Positions 1 to 11,290 of a DNA stretch of 64,000 bases are shown here, piece by piece. A model generated the notes under the pieces. It did not search any database and was not told where the DNA came from. It saw only the letters and a program-made list of their open reading frames with translations. This stretch comes from Rhynochetos jubatus (lineage: Eukaryota > Chordata > Aves > Eurypygiformes > Rhynochetidae): contig CM050653.1 in assembly GCA_027574665.1 (NCBI GenBank), forward strand, positions 9,508,664 through 9,572,663, written 5' to 3'. Each line of letters starts with the position of its first letter. The first letter of the stretch is position 1. The position numbers and the translations under genes were made by a program.

Positions 1-1444
1 CACAAAGGTGCTGAAGTATAATATCCCTATTAAGATGTATGAAAGGAGTTCAGACCTCTGCTAGGTTTATTTTTCCCATCCTTCGTGTCAACAGATTTGA
101 CCAGATTCAAGTGCATTGATTTCCAGAGCCCAGTCTGGAAAACCAGAAATCATAGGCACTTCAGGGTGTATCTTTCCCTTCAAACTCATTAACTTTAGGA
201 TGAGATTCTACGTGGGTGATTTAAAGGGAAGAATAGGCTTGTGACCTTAAAAAGAAGTTATCTCATTGCTGAAAGGGTTAATGAGATGCTTTAAAACCTA
301 GGAGCTAAACAAATGCTTTCACTTTGGATTGATAGTAAAGGAAGATGACATGCCACACTACGCCAAACCATGGCCCACGGAGAGCTGAAGCACACCTTGC
401 TCAGCCCCAGAACATGGGACGAGGGCTCTGCGGAGGCCAGGACACCCACTTGACCCAGTACCGCGGTCCCCACACAGCTGAAGATCCACTTGAGTTTGCA
501 GCCAGAGGCTGGGCTCCTCTGAAGTGCATGAGATCTGCTGCAGTGTCTCGGTGGATGTGAGCTGCCAGAACGAACCTGCTTTTTGACACTACGAGATATA
601 ACGCAGCAGCCTGTATCCGCTACACAAATGACTTTCACTGTCACAATAATTTTCTTTAGGACATGTCCTGAAAAGTGTAGAACAATGCTCAGAGTGGGCT
701 GGTTTCTTACCAGTCTCTGCCACCCCCCCGCGGGTGCAATCACCAGTGCAAAGGCAATTCGTCACACAGTCAGTGTGCTCAGCTCGGAGGAGCCCAGCTG
801 GGTGCTGCTGGCTGGACTTCTCCCCATCCGCGTGTCCGGACATGGGTGGAGATTCATTAACTCTGTACTTCTTTTGGAATTCCTCTGCTGTGCCAATCTC
901 CTGCTATCTGATCATTTCCAGCAAATTTATGTGGCCAGTCACGTAAGATTACGGAAAACTCTGACAAACTAGGACAAACCATTTATTAAACTCCCAAATG
1001 AAATGATTCACCATTTCTACAGTCAATTAAATACAAATGGGTTTTCATGGATTCTAGTGGAAAACAAGGTAAGCTTCAAGAAATATATCAGGGACATTTA
1101 TAACTCCACAGATTGGTTTGATGTCTTTTACTAAACGATGTCTTAGAAAGCATTTCTGTGTGGACTTCATTTGTTAGCATGGTTTATGGCTCCATAAGCC
1201 TCACAAGGCACTTAGCAGACAGCCTCCTCTCTGCCCAACAGTACAAGACTGATACCCGTTTACTTTATGTTCCTCAGCCTGTATGCTAAAACGGATATAC
1301 TCCTTCTATTGCAATCTCTTTTCACTTTACAACTGTCAAATCCTCTCCAACTCATTTTTTTTTTCAGCAACCATGGATGCTGCAGCACCCACTTGGGTTC
1401 AGTTCCTACTTTTATCTTGTTTCCTTAACTTTATGCATAACTAC
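1..1444. other. unassigned noncoding DNA
   Basis: I see no gene, RNA gene or recognisable repeat here. A 150-codon frame on the minus strand (291-743) overlaps open frames on the plus strand. Its predicted protein has no motif I recognise, and one frame of this length is expected by chance in a window of this size. Confidence 0.6.
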
Positions 1445-1604
1445 CTATTCCTGTAACAGTGGCTACAGAAATCCTTCCTCCGCTCAGTATTGTGTCTCTG
1501 ATAACGGCCTGTAGTAGTTATTTAGGGGAAGAGCGTAAAAGCAGAGCAACCATACAGTGATACTTTATTCTGGCACACCCTCCCAGCAGTCTGTGCCGCA
1601 GGGG

Positions 1605-1760
1605 CATTGAGAGCCAAAGATTGTATCTGCATCTTTGCGTTTTGTAACGCTCGATGAATTTTTCAGCCAGGAATTTGTCTAATTGCTTTTTGAGCCCATT
1701 TATACTTTTGGCCTCTACAACATCCTGTGGCAATGAGTTCCACAGTTTAATTATGCATCA
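1605..1760 (-). pseudogene. CR1 ORF2 C-terminal tail fragment
   Basis: On the minus strand a short open segment reads LWNSLPQDVVEAK, followed by SINGLKKQLDKFL. This matches the signature found near the C-terminus of many CR1, L2 and related LINE polyproteins, which have the form W-N-S-L-P-x-x-V-V-x-A, then an F/L-K-x-x-L-D-K motif. The frame stays open to about 1518, but the residues after roughly 1650 look like read-through into 3' sequence rather than conserved protein. The segment has no independent start and is separated from the reverse transcriptase remnant by the internal deletion. I call it a dead fragment of the same element. Confidence 0.75.
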
Positions 1761-1999
1761 TGTGAAAATCTTTCTTTTTCGTTTGTTTTAAATCTGATGC
1801 TTGATAGTTTTATTTGATACCCTTCCTGGATACCCTCTTTCTCTTATATTTAGAATACTTTCTCTCCATATGTACTACCTTACATTTATCAACACTCAGT
1901 TTTGTTCCACAGTTTTTATCAGCTGGTCACTAATTAACATGAAATCCTTCAGCAGCATGTCACAATTATATTTTGCTTTTAATTTTGCCTTTGATGTGG

Positions 2000-2024
2000 T
2001 TTTTTTTTTTTTTTTTTTTTTTTT
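2000..2024. repeat. T25 homopolymer (A25 on the minus strand)
   Basis: An uninterrupted run of 25 T lies inside the CR1 reverse transcriptase remnant. CR1 elements do not normally end in poly(A), and this position is internal, so it is more likely an expanded short A-run than a retrotransposon tail. Length may be inaccurate or polymorphic. Confidence 0.95.
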
Positions 2025-2200
2025 GCTTTCCATTGCTTTTATTGATTAATTTTGTATCACAAGAAATTGTCATCTTCTCAGCTCCCTTTCCACTTTGTTT
2101 ATGAATATTTTGTACAGCATAGGTCCCAGGACATGTCTCGGTAAACCTCCCTTGATAATCTCCACCATGGTAAGACATGACCATCTATTCCTACTCTTGT
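2020..2200 (-). pseudogene. broken CR1 reverse transcriptase, palm-domain fragment
   Basis: This minus-strand segment is the decayed catalytic part of the LINE reverse transcriptase, the enzyme that copies element RNA into DNA at the target site. One open stretch reads CPGTYAVQNIHKQ, followed about a dozen residues later by SCDTKLINKS. These align by eye with the family pattern around the GPVLFNIFINDL block and the FADDTKL catalytic box. The two catalytic aspartates of the FADD box are not preserved: the copy reads SCDT. The poly-lysine that follows is only the translation of the A25 run. No start codon or complete domain is present, so the fragment is not functional. It belongs to the surrounding CR1 element and has no neighbours of its own. 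Confidence 0.7.
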
Positions 2201-2250
2201 TTTCCCTTCTTTTACCTAGTTACTGTTCCATACAAGATTTTTTTACCTAC

Positions 2251-5200
2251 AAATGCTGTTTCCCTAAACAGTGTCAGTGCAGGACCTTGTAGAAAACATT
2301 AGGGATCTAAGTGCAGTGTGGGAATATCCATACTTTCATGTTGCAGTGCTCTCTTCTTTCCTGGTCCCTTGACAACCCACACTGCAGGCAGGTCAGTTCA
2401 CATCTGGGTCTAACATGACTATACACAAGCAAAGTTTGACCTTGGGATGCAAGAAGCAGGGGAAAACTCAGGCATTTTTTTGGGGACACCTCAAACTTCT
2501 GTACTCCCAAGCTACCATCAGTCTTCACACTCAAGCAAAAAAAGGGTGCTCAGCAAGCCCTTCAGAGGAACTTGGAAAGACCTGAAAATAGCTCTCAGCC
2601 CATCTCAGTGTGGCCTGCATTACTGGGCAGATAGGCATGTCCAGTGCACCAAGCTTGTGTCTCATGCAGTGTGGTATCATGGATACTCTTCATTTCAAAT
2701 TCTTGAAGGAGAGAAGCCTTGAGAAGATAAGACTCTCTCAGGGCACAAACACTGTTCTCACGCTTTGTGTCAGTTAGCGGTTATTTACGTAGTGGCTACC
2801 CCACTGGTCAATATGAGCCAGGATCTCTTGCAGCAGAGGCTGTTGACTACAGATGCTCCAACAGCTTATGTTTTGAGCCATCATTTGTGGATGACAGCAC
2901 CAGCAGGGAAGAGGAAAGGGGGGAAAAACGTGTGGGACCTTTGATTCCTTGTCCCACTTTGAAGGTATTCTTTCTGGATGTTATGCCTTTGGGCTATTCT
3001 TTTTTCCTTTTTACTATATTCATGTTATGTACTTGGTTAGAATTTCTGGTTTGCTGGCCTGGCCAAGCCTGTTTAGTTCTCACTTGTGAAACAAAAGCAT
3101 TTTATAATCAAAGCTATGTGCTCTCCTTCGTCTCCCCCTAGATTCATGCCTTCCACAGAAAGTGGTCCCATGTCCAGGCTGTCTAGTGTCTGGGTATACA
3201 GAGAAACTTCCCTGAAAAGGCAATGGCCATGAAAAAGGATTGTTGTCAGGTGTGCTGTGTCTTCGTGATAAAGACAAGATAGCAAAGGTAGCAAGGGGAC
3301 CCCTAAAAAGCATGCTAGACAGCAGTACACTCTCTGTTTCTCACAGACTTGGGGATGGTGCAGGAGAATATTCAAGTGGGGGAAAATGGGAGTGAGGTAT
3401 GGACCAGGACAGTAAGAAAGAGAGTTCTTCAGGGAACAACAGAGGGGAGTACTGCAGAGACAAAATGGGCCAAACCAGCAGCTTTTTTCATGTGTGTAGC
3501 ACTTACTTCTCTTTATATGTAAGTGGAAATGGCTTCCTGGGTTTCTCTTACATACTGGGAGTGAGGACTGCGTGTGTCAGGCTGCATAAAAGTGGCCTGT
3601 AGGACTGGGTTGTCCCATATGCACTTCTTCTGGACAGACTCCGTAAGTTGTGGCAGATTCAGCCATCTGCAGCAATCTTGTTATGAGGGATCCAAAGACC
3701 ATCCTTCACCTTTAGTCTAGAGGAATTCTGGGCTTGGCTAAAATTCTTGGTTGGGCCTTGATTATCTGTGCTGGGCCTAATGAATACAGGGAATATATAG
3801 CATAGTCACAATTGAGATGGTTTCCTAGCACTGTTGGTGACTGTGTCTTCTGGAGAAAAAGTTCCAGCTGCACATGGATATCAGTTCTTGGTCCATGGAG
3901 ATTGCTAATGGTGAAATCATACCAAGTAACTGGCTGGGGTTTACAAAGACCAGCAAGTGATACTTCTTAAAGATACTATAGTAGGCTCTCTCTGGGTGAT
4001 ACTATGTGAAGGCATTCATTAATTGTCCCTTGTTCTCTTGTGTTCTTGAGGTGATGTGTGGATGCTGACAATAGAATGCCAACTCTTCACACAGGACTGT
4101 GAAGTACAGGCGTCCTTATGGAAAAGCTTTGCCTGCTGGTCTTGGAACTTGCTCTTCAGGACCAGATAGCCCAACAAGTATGTGCTTGTCTCTTTTTGCC
4201 AAAAACTAACAAACACAGAGGACTAAGAAGGTTGGATTTGCCCGAGCCAATATCTGCACCAAGGGAGGTAAAGAGCAACCTTCCACTTGCCCTTAATCAC
4301 AGGAGAGACCTATGATTTCCACCAAAGGACAGATTTGCTTCATTGTACAGAGGTGCTTGTTCCATAAATTCTTGGTGGTCCAACCCTTGCAAGAGTGACC
4401 AGTTGTAGCAGCAGAATCAACAGCAGGAGTACAAGGACTGCTCAGGAAACAAAAAGGAGAAGAGGGTTTGATCCATATCCCTGCTTTTGAGCATATTATC
4501 ATATCCCTCTAATTCCTTGTTGTCTTCTGTGTGCTACAATTTATTCATGCTTGTCTGGCTTGCCGTCATTTCCAGGATCTGTAAGCAGAGGCATGGCATC
4601 TCGCAGCAGAACATGTCTTCTGGCAGACTCAATATCTACTGACCCTTCAAGTCTGACCTGTTTCTGCACACAGTACTTGACAACAGCTGTTTTGATTTTT
4701 TGATATCTCAGGCCTTAGAGATGTTGACTAAGTGGAAAGACCAGGAACAGAATTTTAGAAGTAGCCAGAAAATCAGGAATGTTCTTTTTTCCTCCAAGGT
4801 TTCCTCTCATATCTCTAGGTTACGAAGTTCGCTAGGATGCAGTGGTCTATCCAGCTGAGAAAAACCTTAATCTTTGATGCTGTCCATTTTCCCAGGTTAG
4901 GAACATGATTCTTCTTTGACACTACTGACCAATCATGAAAATTATTCTGCTACATTTTTCCACCTCACCCTCATTTTTTCTCATCCAAATAGAATCGTTC
5001 CTTTCTTCTTCAAGCATGACCATTTTTGTCTTCCTTTTGACCATGTAGTAAGAAACTGCTTCATTACTGCAAATTGTCTGATCATCCCTCTTTCAGAAAA
5101 ATCTGAAACCCATTGCCAGTTATTACTAAGTGTCACAAGTTTCAATAAGCTAAATATATCTTTAAAATTAACTTCAATTATTTTAATTGAATTGGAATAA

Positions 5201-8049
5201 GTGCCACAAGAAAAATAAAATATCAACAACATTAAAAGAACCCTATTAGCATGGTAAGTTCTTATCTCCAAAGCACATCCAGCACTATGTCATACCCAGT
5301 CCCTGGTTTAAATTCCAGGTGCAAAGCATGGGTAATCAAAAAGTTTTTCTTAACTCACCAGCACATCACATTCCAGACCTTAACTGTATGGTGACTGTGG
5401 TGTCACAACAGCTCTTCAAATTACAGGCAGTACGCTGAAAAATGTTGGGCTATTAATAAGCCAGAAGCTGTAACCTTCTCTTCACTGGATCACATGCTTG
5501 TCCATCAGCATTATTGGTCTTGGCTTTCTTACCATTTTCCTGCCTTGTGTTGCTCACCAGTACAGTGAATCCATTCTGCTGAATTTTCAGAGGCCAACAT
5601 CTTGGTATTGCACCTAGAAGAAGGATGCTTGGGTATTCATTACATGGGAGTTTCTCATGGCTCAGCATTTAAGGCTGTACCTTTGACACTGTGACGTTAT
5701 TTCACCTTTGTTTTTCTCCTGTGCCAAAGGACTTTATCACAGAAATGTAACCGGTTTTAACAGCTATTCAGTAACAAAGGTCCTGCATTCTGTTCATATG
5801 GATCAGTCCAGAGAAGGAACTGAGGAGGCCTGTGCTTCAAGATCTAACATGAGTAATATGACAAGGGTATTGGCTACATCAATAGGATGGAGCATTGAAA
5901 GCAGCGAGTTTAGGTCACAACGAGAACCAGACATTCTGCAGCGGTGAGAATGATTAGTGTTTCTTCCTGTGAGGAGGTGTAGTTTCAGGAATGAGATGTC
6001 TACTCTGTGGTCAGAGAGAGAGGACTCTATATAAACATTTCTGATGAAAGGTAGCACAAATGGCTCTTATTTTCCTCCGTGGGCCCCTTTATAAGACATC
6101 ACTTGTAGATCAAGATAAATAATATATGAGTGCATGAGTGCAGACATAGATCACACCTTCTCAGAGATCAGATGTTTCTCTTCTTTTAGAGGTTTCAGAG
6201 CAGAAATAAAAGCCAGCATTGATGATCTTATTGGTCATCATGTAACATGCAGTTGTGCCTTGAAAATTAAATACATAATGCCATAGGGGTGAGGGCAATG
6301 AGTTAATCTTGCATTAGGAATTTGGATACAGTGAACATAAACTAGCCTGTTGGTCTCCTTTAATCATAAAGCACCTTGATTTCAAACTTTGTAAATGCTT
6401 ATAGTGGTAAATAAACCTCTGTAGATCTTTCTCCTTCCCTCTTAGGCCAGCCAATACTATTAACCACATCTTCTACTTTTATGTTAGTAATTATTCTGTG
6501 CATTTGAAATCTCTTTAGCTTCCTGGTGTAACACTTAAGATGACCCTGTCAGTGTTGGGAAACTTATGGTACTTACCATCATTCGATAAGAAGAAATAGA
6601 GGTCCCATCTCTTTTATTAGTAATAAAGGTCTTTTCCCCCATCAACAGGGCTGTTCCTCACTCATCAGGGTGTCACAGACACCTTGGTCGGATGTGTGGA
6701 GTGGTTGTGGTGATCTCTGCTGACCTTGGAGTTAATTCTCCATCTCTTGTTTTCCTTTCATACTCCATGCAGAGGACAGGAAATTCTGGATTGTCATCAG
6801 TGTTCTTTCTGACAAATGCAACTGCTTTCAAACAACAGCAACCATTGGACCTTGGGCTTCCGGGGCTGAGGAAGGGATTTCTCCTTTGTGAAGAATTAAG
6901 TGAACACACACATATAATGGGACATAAAAACATGCCCCACAGGTAAAGAAAGGACCTGAGATGGGAATCATCCTTGACTAAGTCTTGACTGGCCTGCCTT
7001 GCTTATGGGCTCAGGTCATATTGATTTCCAGATTTTGGTGTTGGACAAGTATTTTCTATGAGGTCAGATCACAAAACACATGACCTTTCCCCTTCCGTTG
7101 TTCCCCAGAAAGTGGAAATCTCGTTGGAATAATTTTGGTTTATCCTAATTAATCAGTTCCCAGCTAATGTAGGAATCTCAGGATATATTTTCTGTTTCTG
7201 GAGTGTTATACAGGAGGTCAAATGAGATAATTTGACAGTTTCTTTGGTCCTTGAACCCTATGAAACTGTGAAATTAGAATTTAGAACATTTGCCTTGTAC
7301 TCGGTAGAAGACAGAGTTGTTGCTGCCATAATTTCAAGAGAGTTATGATGGAAATGGGTTTAATATGACCTTGAGAACTCTGGGATCTTATACCTGAAAC
7401 AGATGATAGATTAAGGACAATGAGTGGAGCCAGGCCACAGTGTAGAAATTCTGGGGTGTCTGCAGGTAGGGTATTGGTTCTTGCCCACCTCCAGACCCCT
7501 CGCAGCCTATAAATTAGGATAACTGCTGCAGTCAGCGAAACCATGCCAATTGCCAGCCAGCAGATAATTTGGTCCTTAATCTTAACATGTGTAAATGACA
7601 GTCATAAACATTGGAAATAACAAGATAATCAAAAAGGTCACGTTGCTGGTGATGAAAGCACTGACTTTTACAGGTCTCCAGGCAATATTGATAGGAAAGG
7701 AGTGTCAGGGAGAATGCATGGAGTAACAAGTCGCAATAAGGAAATATTTTTCCTGGAAACCCAACTAAAATTAAACCAAACACAACTATCTCCTTCCCCA
7801 AATGAGAGCGTTCAGCTGACAGCTCTGAGGGCTGGTTCTTTATGGCAATGTTTAGCAGTGCTTCTCTTATGAGAAATGGCTAGTGAAATATTCACCATCT
7901 CTGTGGGACTTTAACACTCAAGCTGCTGGTATCAGGGCCAGGAGTCCTCATTAAGTGTGGTACTTGGTTTAAAGTGTTTTCCACCACTCTCTGGTGAAGA
8001 TAAATCTAAGCTAATGGTGGATTTGAGAAGGCAGCAGTTTTATGATCCA
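2251..8049. other. unassigned noncoding DNA
   Basis: This long stretch contains only short open frames (at most about 125 codons), with both strands often open at the same place and no recognisable domains. I see no tandem repeat above a few units and no LTR, SINE or further LINE body that I can name. Several short words near 6200-6700 and 7030-7230 resemble ordinary AT-rich intergenic DNA. Confidence 0.55.
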
Positions 8050-8600
8050 AATACATTGCGTTGTCTATGAATATAATCTATTTTTGTCAGTTACATTGGA
8101 AAGAAATAAATTACTCATCAGTCAATCCATTATTATTATAATAAGAGCACGGCACTACTTAATTGCATCAGTTAAGTGGATATGACTTTGCCAATGCTCA
8201 TAAATGCCATTACATCAATCCACAGAAATGGACCTGTTGATTTATTAGATGATGATGGACAAAGAAGATGTTGCAATCTCTTTTATAATTTAACCTGTGC
8301 TTAAAACATGTAGGTGTTTAAGGCCAATACATGTATAGTTATTACCACAGAGAGGGAAAGTGAAAAGGGAATTGTAAACCATAACAACCTCTATCAAGTA
8401 CATGTCTATTTTGGTATGTGTAATAATCCTGAACGTGCATTTATGTAACACATTGTACTGTACTTAAGCTGCTGTGGGCTATCATGTACTGTAAATCCAC
8501 ATTTAATCAAAGGACTCGTGGCATGTGATTGAGTACTGTAAATTTTCTTTACTGTGTAGGAATGCAACTGCAGAACAGCAGTTCCATAGACAAACTGCAG
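8050..8600. promoter_or_regulatory. candidate conserved noncoding element
   Basis: This AT-rich stretch has no open frame of note. It contains TTAATTGCAT at 8159-8168, TGATTTAT (HOX/PBX-like) at 8238-8245, and the 8-mer GTACTGTA three times (8455-8462, 8486-8493, 8533-8540). The density of homeodomain-type words and absence of decayed-repeat texture resemble conserved enhancers in vertebrate gene deserts. This is inference only: I cannot test conservation, and no target gene is visible. Confidence 0.25.
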
Positions 8601-11179
8601 TCATGCTGGCCGTCTAGTAATAATAAACTTCTCAAGGGAATTTCAGGTTCATCACTGGTGATTCATCTACTGAGGGCCTGTTTTCATTTACTTATATATT
8701 TTTAACAACAGATCACTACCCAGCAGTGAGCCAAATGAATGTAATCCTGGTAGTGATAGCATTACAAGGAATGAGGACAAATAGACTGTTGTTGTGATTT
8801 GATAATACACCTGCAATAACTCTTCTGTTATTTTTGCACGATTCCATTTGTCTACAAGAAAGGCCTTCCGTATGCTGGATGAAGGTCAGAAATGACACAA
8901 AAATGGAAGTCACCCTGTGTCTTGTGAAAGCTGTTTCTATTTGTCTTTTACTCTTCACTGCCTCGTTGAAACGATTTGCGTTTTATACCTTCTTCTGTCT
9001 CTGCATATGTTTTGGGACAAAGATGCTCTTTGAGAATAGCCTGACTGGGGAGCTTTAAAAGATAGGGTTCCAGAAGTCTTCTTCACCAAGAAGAAAGGCC
9101 AGCTTTTCTCATGTGCCTGAGTCCCATTTAGGCACCTGAGTAGAGCAGTCATATTAGGTGAATTTCTCCCACACACAGTCCTGGAAGCTCTTGTTTGAGA
9201 AGGTCTTTGAACAGCTGAATAGCGTGGCTGTAAACACAGACCTTAGTTGTTTGAATTTCCCACTCAAACATCTGTGGGGAAATCTGCATAAATTCTAAAG
9301 TTCACATGCAACTTCAAGTAGCTGACAGAAATGAGAAATAGGTTGAAATTTAATTTGTTTCAATTAATTAAATACTGAGATTTGATATTTTTACTATTTG
9401 CACTTTTGACTCCCCAGCGGGTATAATATTATATTAGGCTTCTCAATAAGTCTTCTAATTATAATGCATCATATGAAGTCTAGAAGGTCAGCATCTTATT
9501 AGAAATAAAAATTGAAACTTTGGAATAGTACTGAATGCCGTAGCACCTGCGAAGATGCCGTGCCTGTGTTATCAAAAGCCAGACTCTTATGCCCATTATT
9601 CAAGCTGAATAAATAGATTTCTTCACGAGAAGCTTCCTTGAAGTCAGTGGACTGTGCAGCAAGTCTCCCTTTGCCATGTTTGAAGGCAACAGGCTCTGAC
9701 CTCAAATAAGGAAAGAGATGTTGATTTTGTTGAAAAACCTTTGGACCATATTGCACAAGCTGGTGGAGTTCCTGGTATGCTGACAGAAGAAATCTGCACA
9801 ACAGTGAAGACTTCTGAATTGTCTCAGGAAGGAGCAGAATGGTCAGTTCCTCTCAAGAGGGGACAGCCCATTCAATCTCCTCCTGCTGGTGGCAAAACAA
9901 GGAAAGCCACAAGCACACCTTCACGGGCTGCCTCCTCTCTTCACCATGCTTACCGAAAAGGAGAAGAGTGAGCACCTTGATGTCTGTCCCTCAAAGAAAA
10001 GCTGCTGCAGCCCTATGGGCTCTAACACCACTGTTTCAGGCAAGAAGGAGCTTTTTTATTTCTTCAGGGATCTGAGTCTCGTAGTGGAACCATGAAACCT
10101 TGAATAAACTTTCCAAGGAGCCTGCTCAGACTGGGCGCTGTCCCTGATCACACTCTCTGGACTGAGATTTTATCAGGTTGCTGCAACAAACCTATTTCTG
10201 GTTGACATTTTCAGGAGAGCCTCAAAAAGTATGACGAAGCATGTCAGAAAACACAAACCCAAGAGCCAAACTTATACGTGTCGGAGGGGGATCTAGAGCT
10301 AATGTAAAATAAAAAGCATCTCCCGTACACTGACTTTGGTAGCATAACTGACAGCAGGATTTAGCCTATTGTTTCCTGGGAAAATTAATGAGCTGTAAGA
10401 AAAATATCTGACCATCATTTGACTTATCAAAGCCATTGTGACTCCTTCCCTAAATAACATTAAGATGAATCACCTATTATTTGAGAATCGAGAGTCACGG
10501 TAGTGACTGAAGCCAAGTTAGGAAAATAGCACTGCCATTACTAGCTTTGCAGGATTGAACTTGACTTGGAATCTGGGGTTTTGCCCTGACAATACCACAA
10601 CGTTTGAAATCTTATTTACTTTGTGGGGTTTCTTTTGTACTAACCTACTCACTCTAACATCACATGAAACCTTTAATAGGTGTCCTACATAAACGGAATT
10701 TATCGTCAGCTGCTTAAATCCTGATCTCATGCGCAATGGTGCAAAAGGAATGAGGGTGCTGCAACCAGTGCAGACAGTGTCTATTTTCCTTCTGCAAAAT
10801 GTAGTCACTGAATTACAGTAATGAAATTGGATCTGCAGGTGGATTATTGGCATTACTTTGGGGATGTATTTTTTTTTTTAATCTTTATTGCTTTTGCACT
10901 TTTTAAAAGTGTCTTTTCTACCCTCTCATTGCTTCACTTGCACAAATGAAAAAATACGGGAACCCTCTGGTGGCCAAAATAATATCTGTGAATCCCACTC
11001 AACCGCTTCTGCGTGATGTAGCGATAAGGTCAAATTCTGTTGGAGCTGTATTATTAATATGTTTGAACACCTTCTTCCTCCTTTTCTGTCCATGTACGTT
11101 TGTACATACCCTGTATTTCATTACCTCTGTTACAAAAAAATGCCCTGAATTTATCTGGATGATTTAAACAACGTGGTTT
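8601..11179. other. unassigned noncoding DNA with old repeat traces
   Basis: No gene is supported. Near 9635-9660 there is 'CTTGAAGTCAGTGGACTG', a motif shared with many old turtle, crocodilian and bird repeats. The 100-codon minus-strand frame at 9499-9801 covers this motif and looks accidental. Three overlapping plus-strand frames at 9741-10095 show no recognisable domain. Confidence 0.5.
9112..9140. repeat. short old sauropsid repeat trace
   Basis: The text 'CCCATTTAGGCACCTGAG' closely resembles the 'CATTTAGGCACCTAAG' core of an abundant old interspersed repeat in turtles, crocodilians and birds. Only this core is recognisable; boundaries are unknown. Confidence 0.3.
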
Positions 11180-11290
11180 TTATTGTGGTTGAAGGTCTGT
11201 TGGTCTTTAATTGCTGATCACATGCACAGTAATTGATGCATTTCAGCACAATTAAAGCGGCTTCTTTTCTACACTTCCGTCATGAGCAAG
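11180..11290. promoter_or_regulatory. candidate regulatory element with imperfect hairpin
   Basis: This short stretch is rich in TAATTG-type words: TTTAATTGCTGA at 11206-11217, AGTAATTGATGCAT in the middle, and CACAATTAAAG at 11247-11257. The outer two are reverse complements apart from a 2-nt bulge, giving a 13-pair stem. A second 5-pair ATGCA/TGCAT stem sits inside the loop. It could be a homeodomain-bound enhancer or an RNA hairpin. Neither can be confirmed here. Confidence 0.2.

Larger units (their letters stand above)
1445..2250 (-). mobile_element. CR1-family LINE remnant, 5'-truncated with internal deletion
   Basis: This is a non-LTR retrotransposon fragment lying on the minus strand. 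Read in its sense direction, it starts inside the reverse transcriptase domain (about 2240 down to 2020) and runs through the region after the catalytic core (about 1980-1862). It then jumps to the C-terminal tail (1835-1605) and ends in a 3' region near 1450. The plus-strand text shows wording typical of reverse-complemented CR1 copies of turtles and crocodilians, such as 'TTACATTTATCAACA' near 1870, 'TTTATGAATATTTTGTA' near 2100, and 'CTGTAGTAGTTATTTAGGG' near 1510. Compared with the family as I remember it, several hundred bases are missing near 1836-1861. A T25 run interrupts it at 2000-2024. The family is established knowledge; the exact ends and the deletion size are inference. I see no target-site duplication. 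Confidence 0.8.

Noticed and set aside
291-743. 150-codon minus-strand frame near the left edge
   Set aside because: Both strands are open over the same region and nothing in the translation resembles a known domain.
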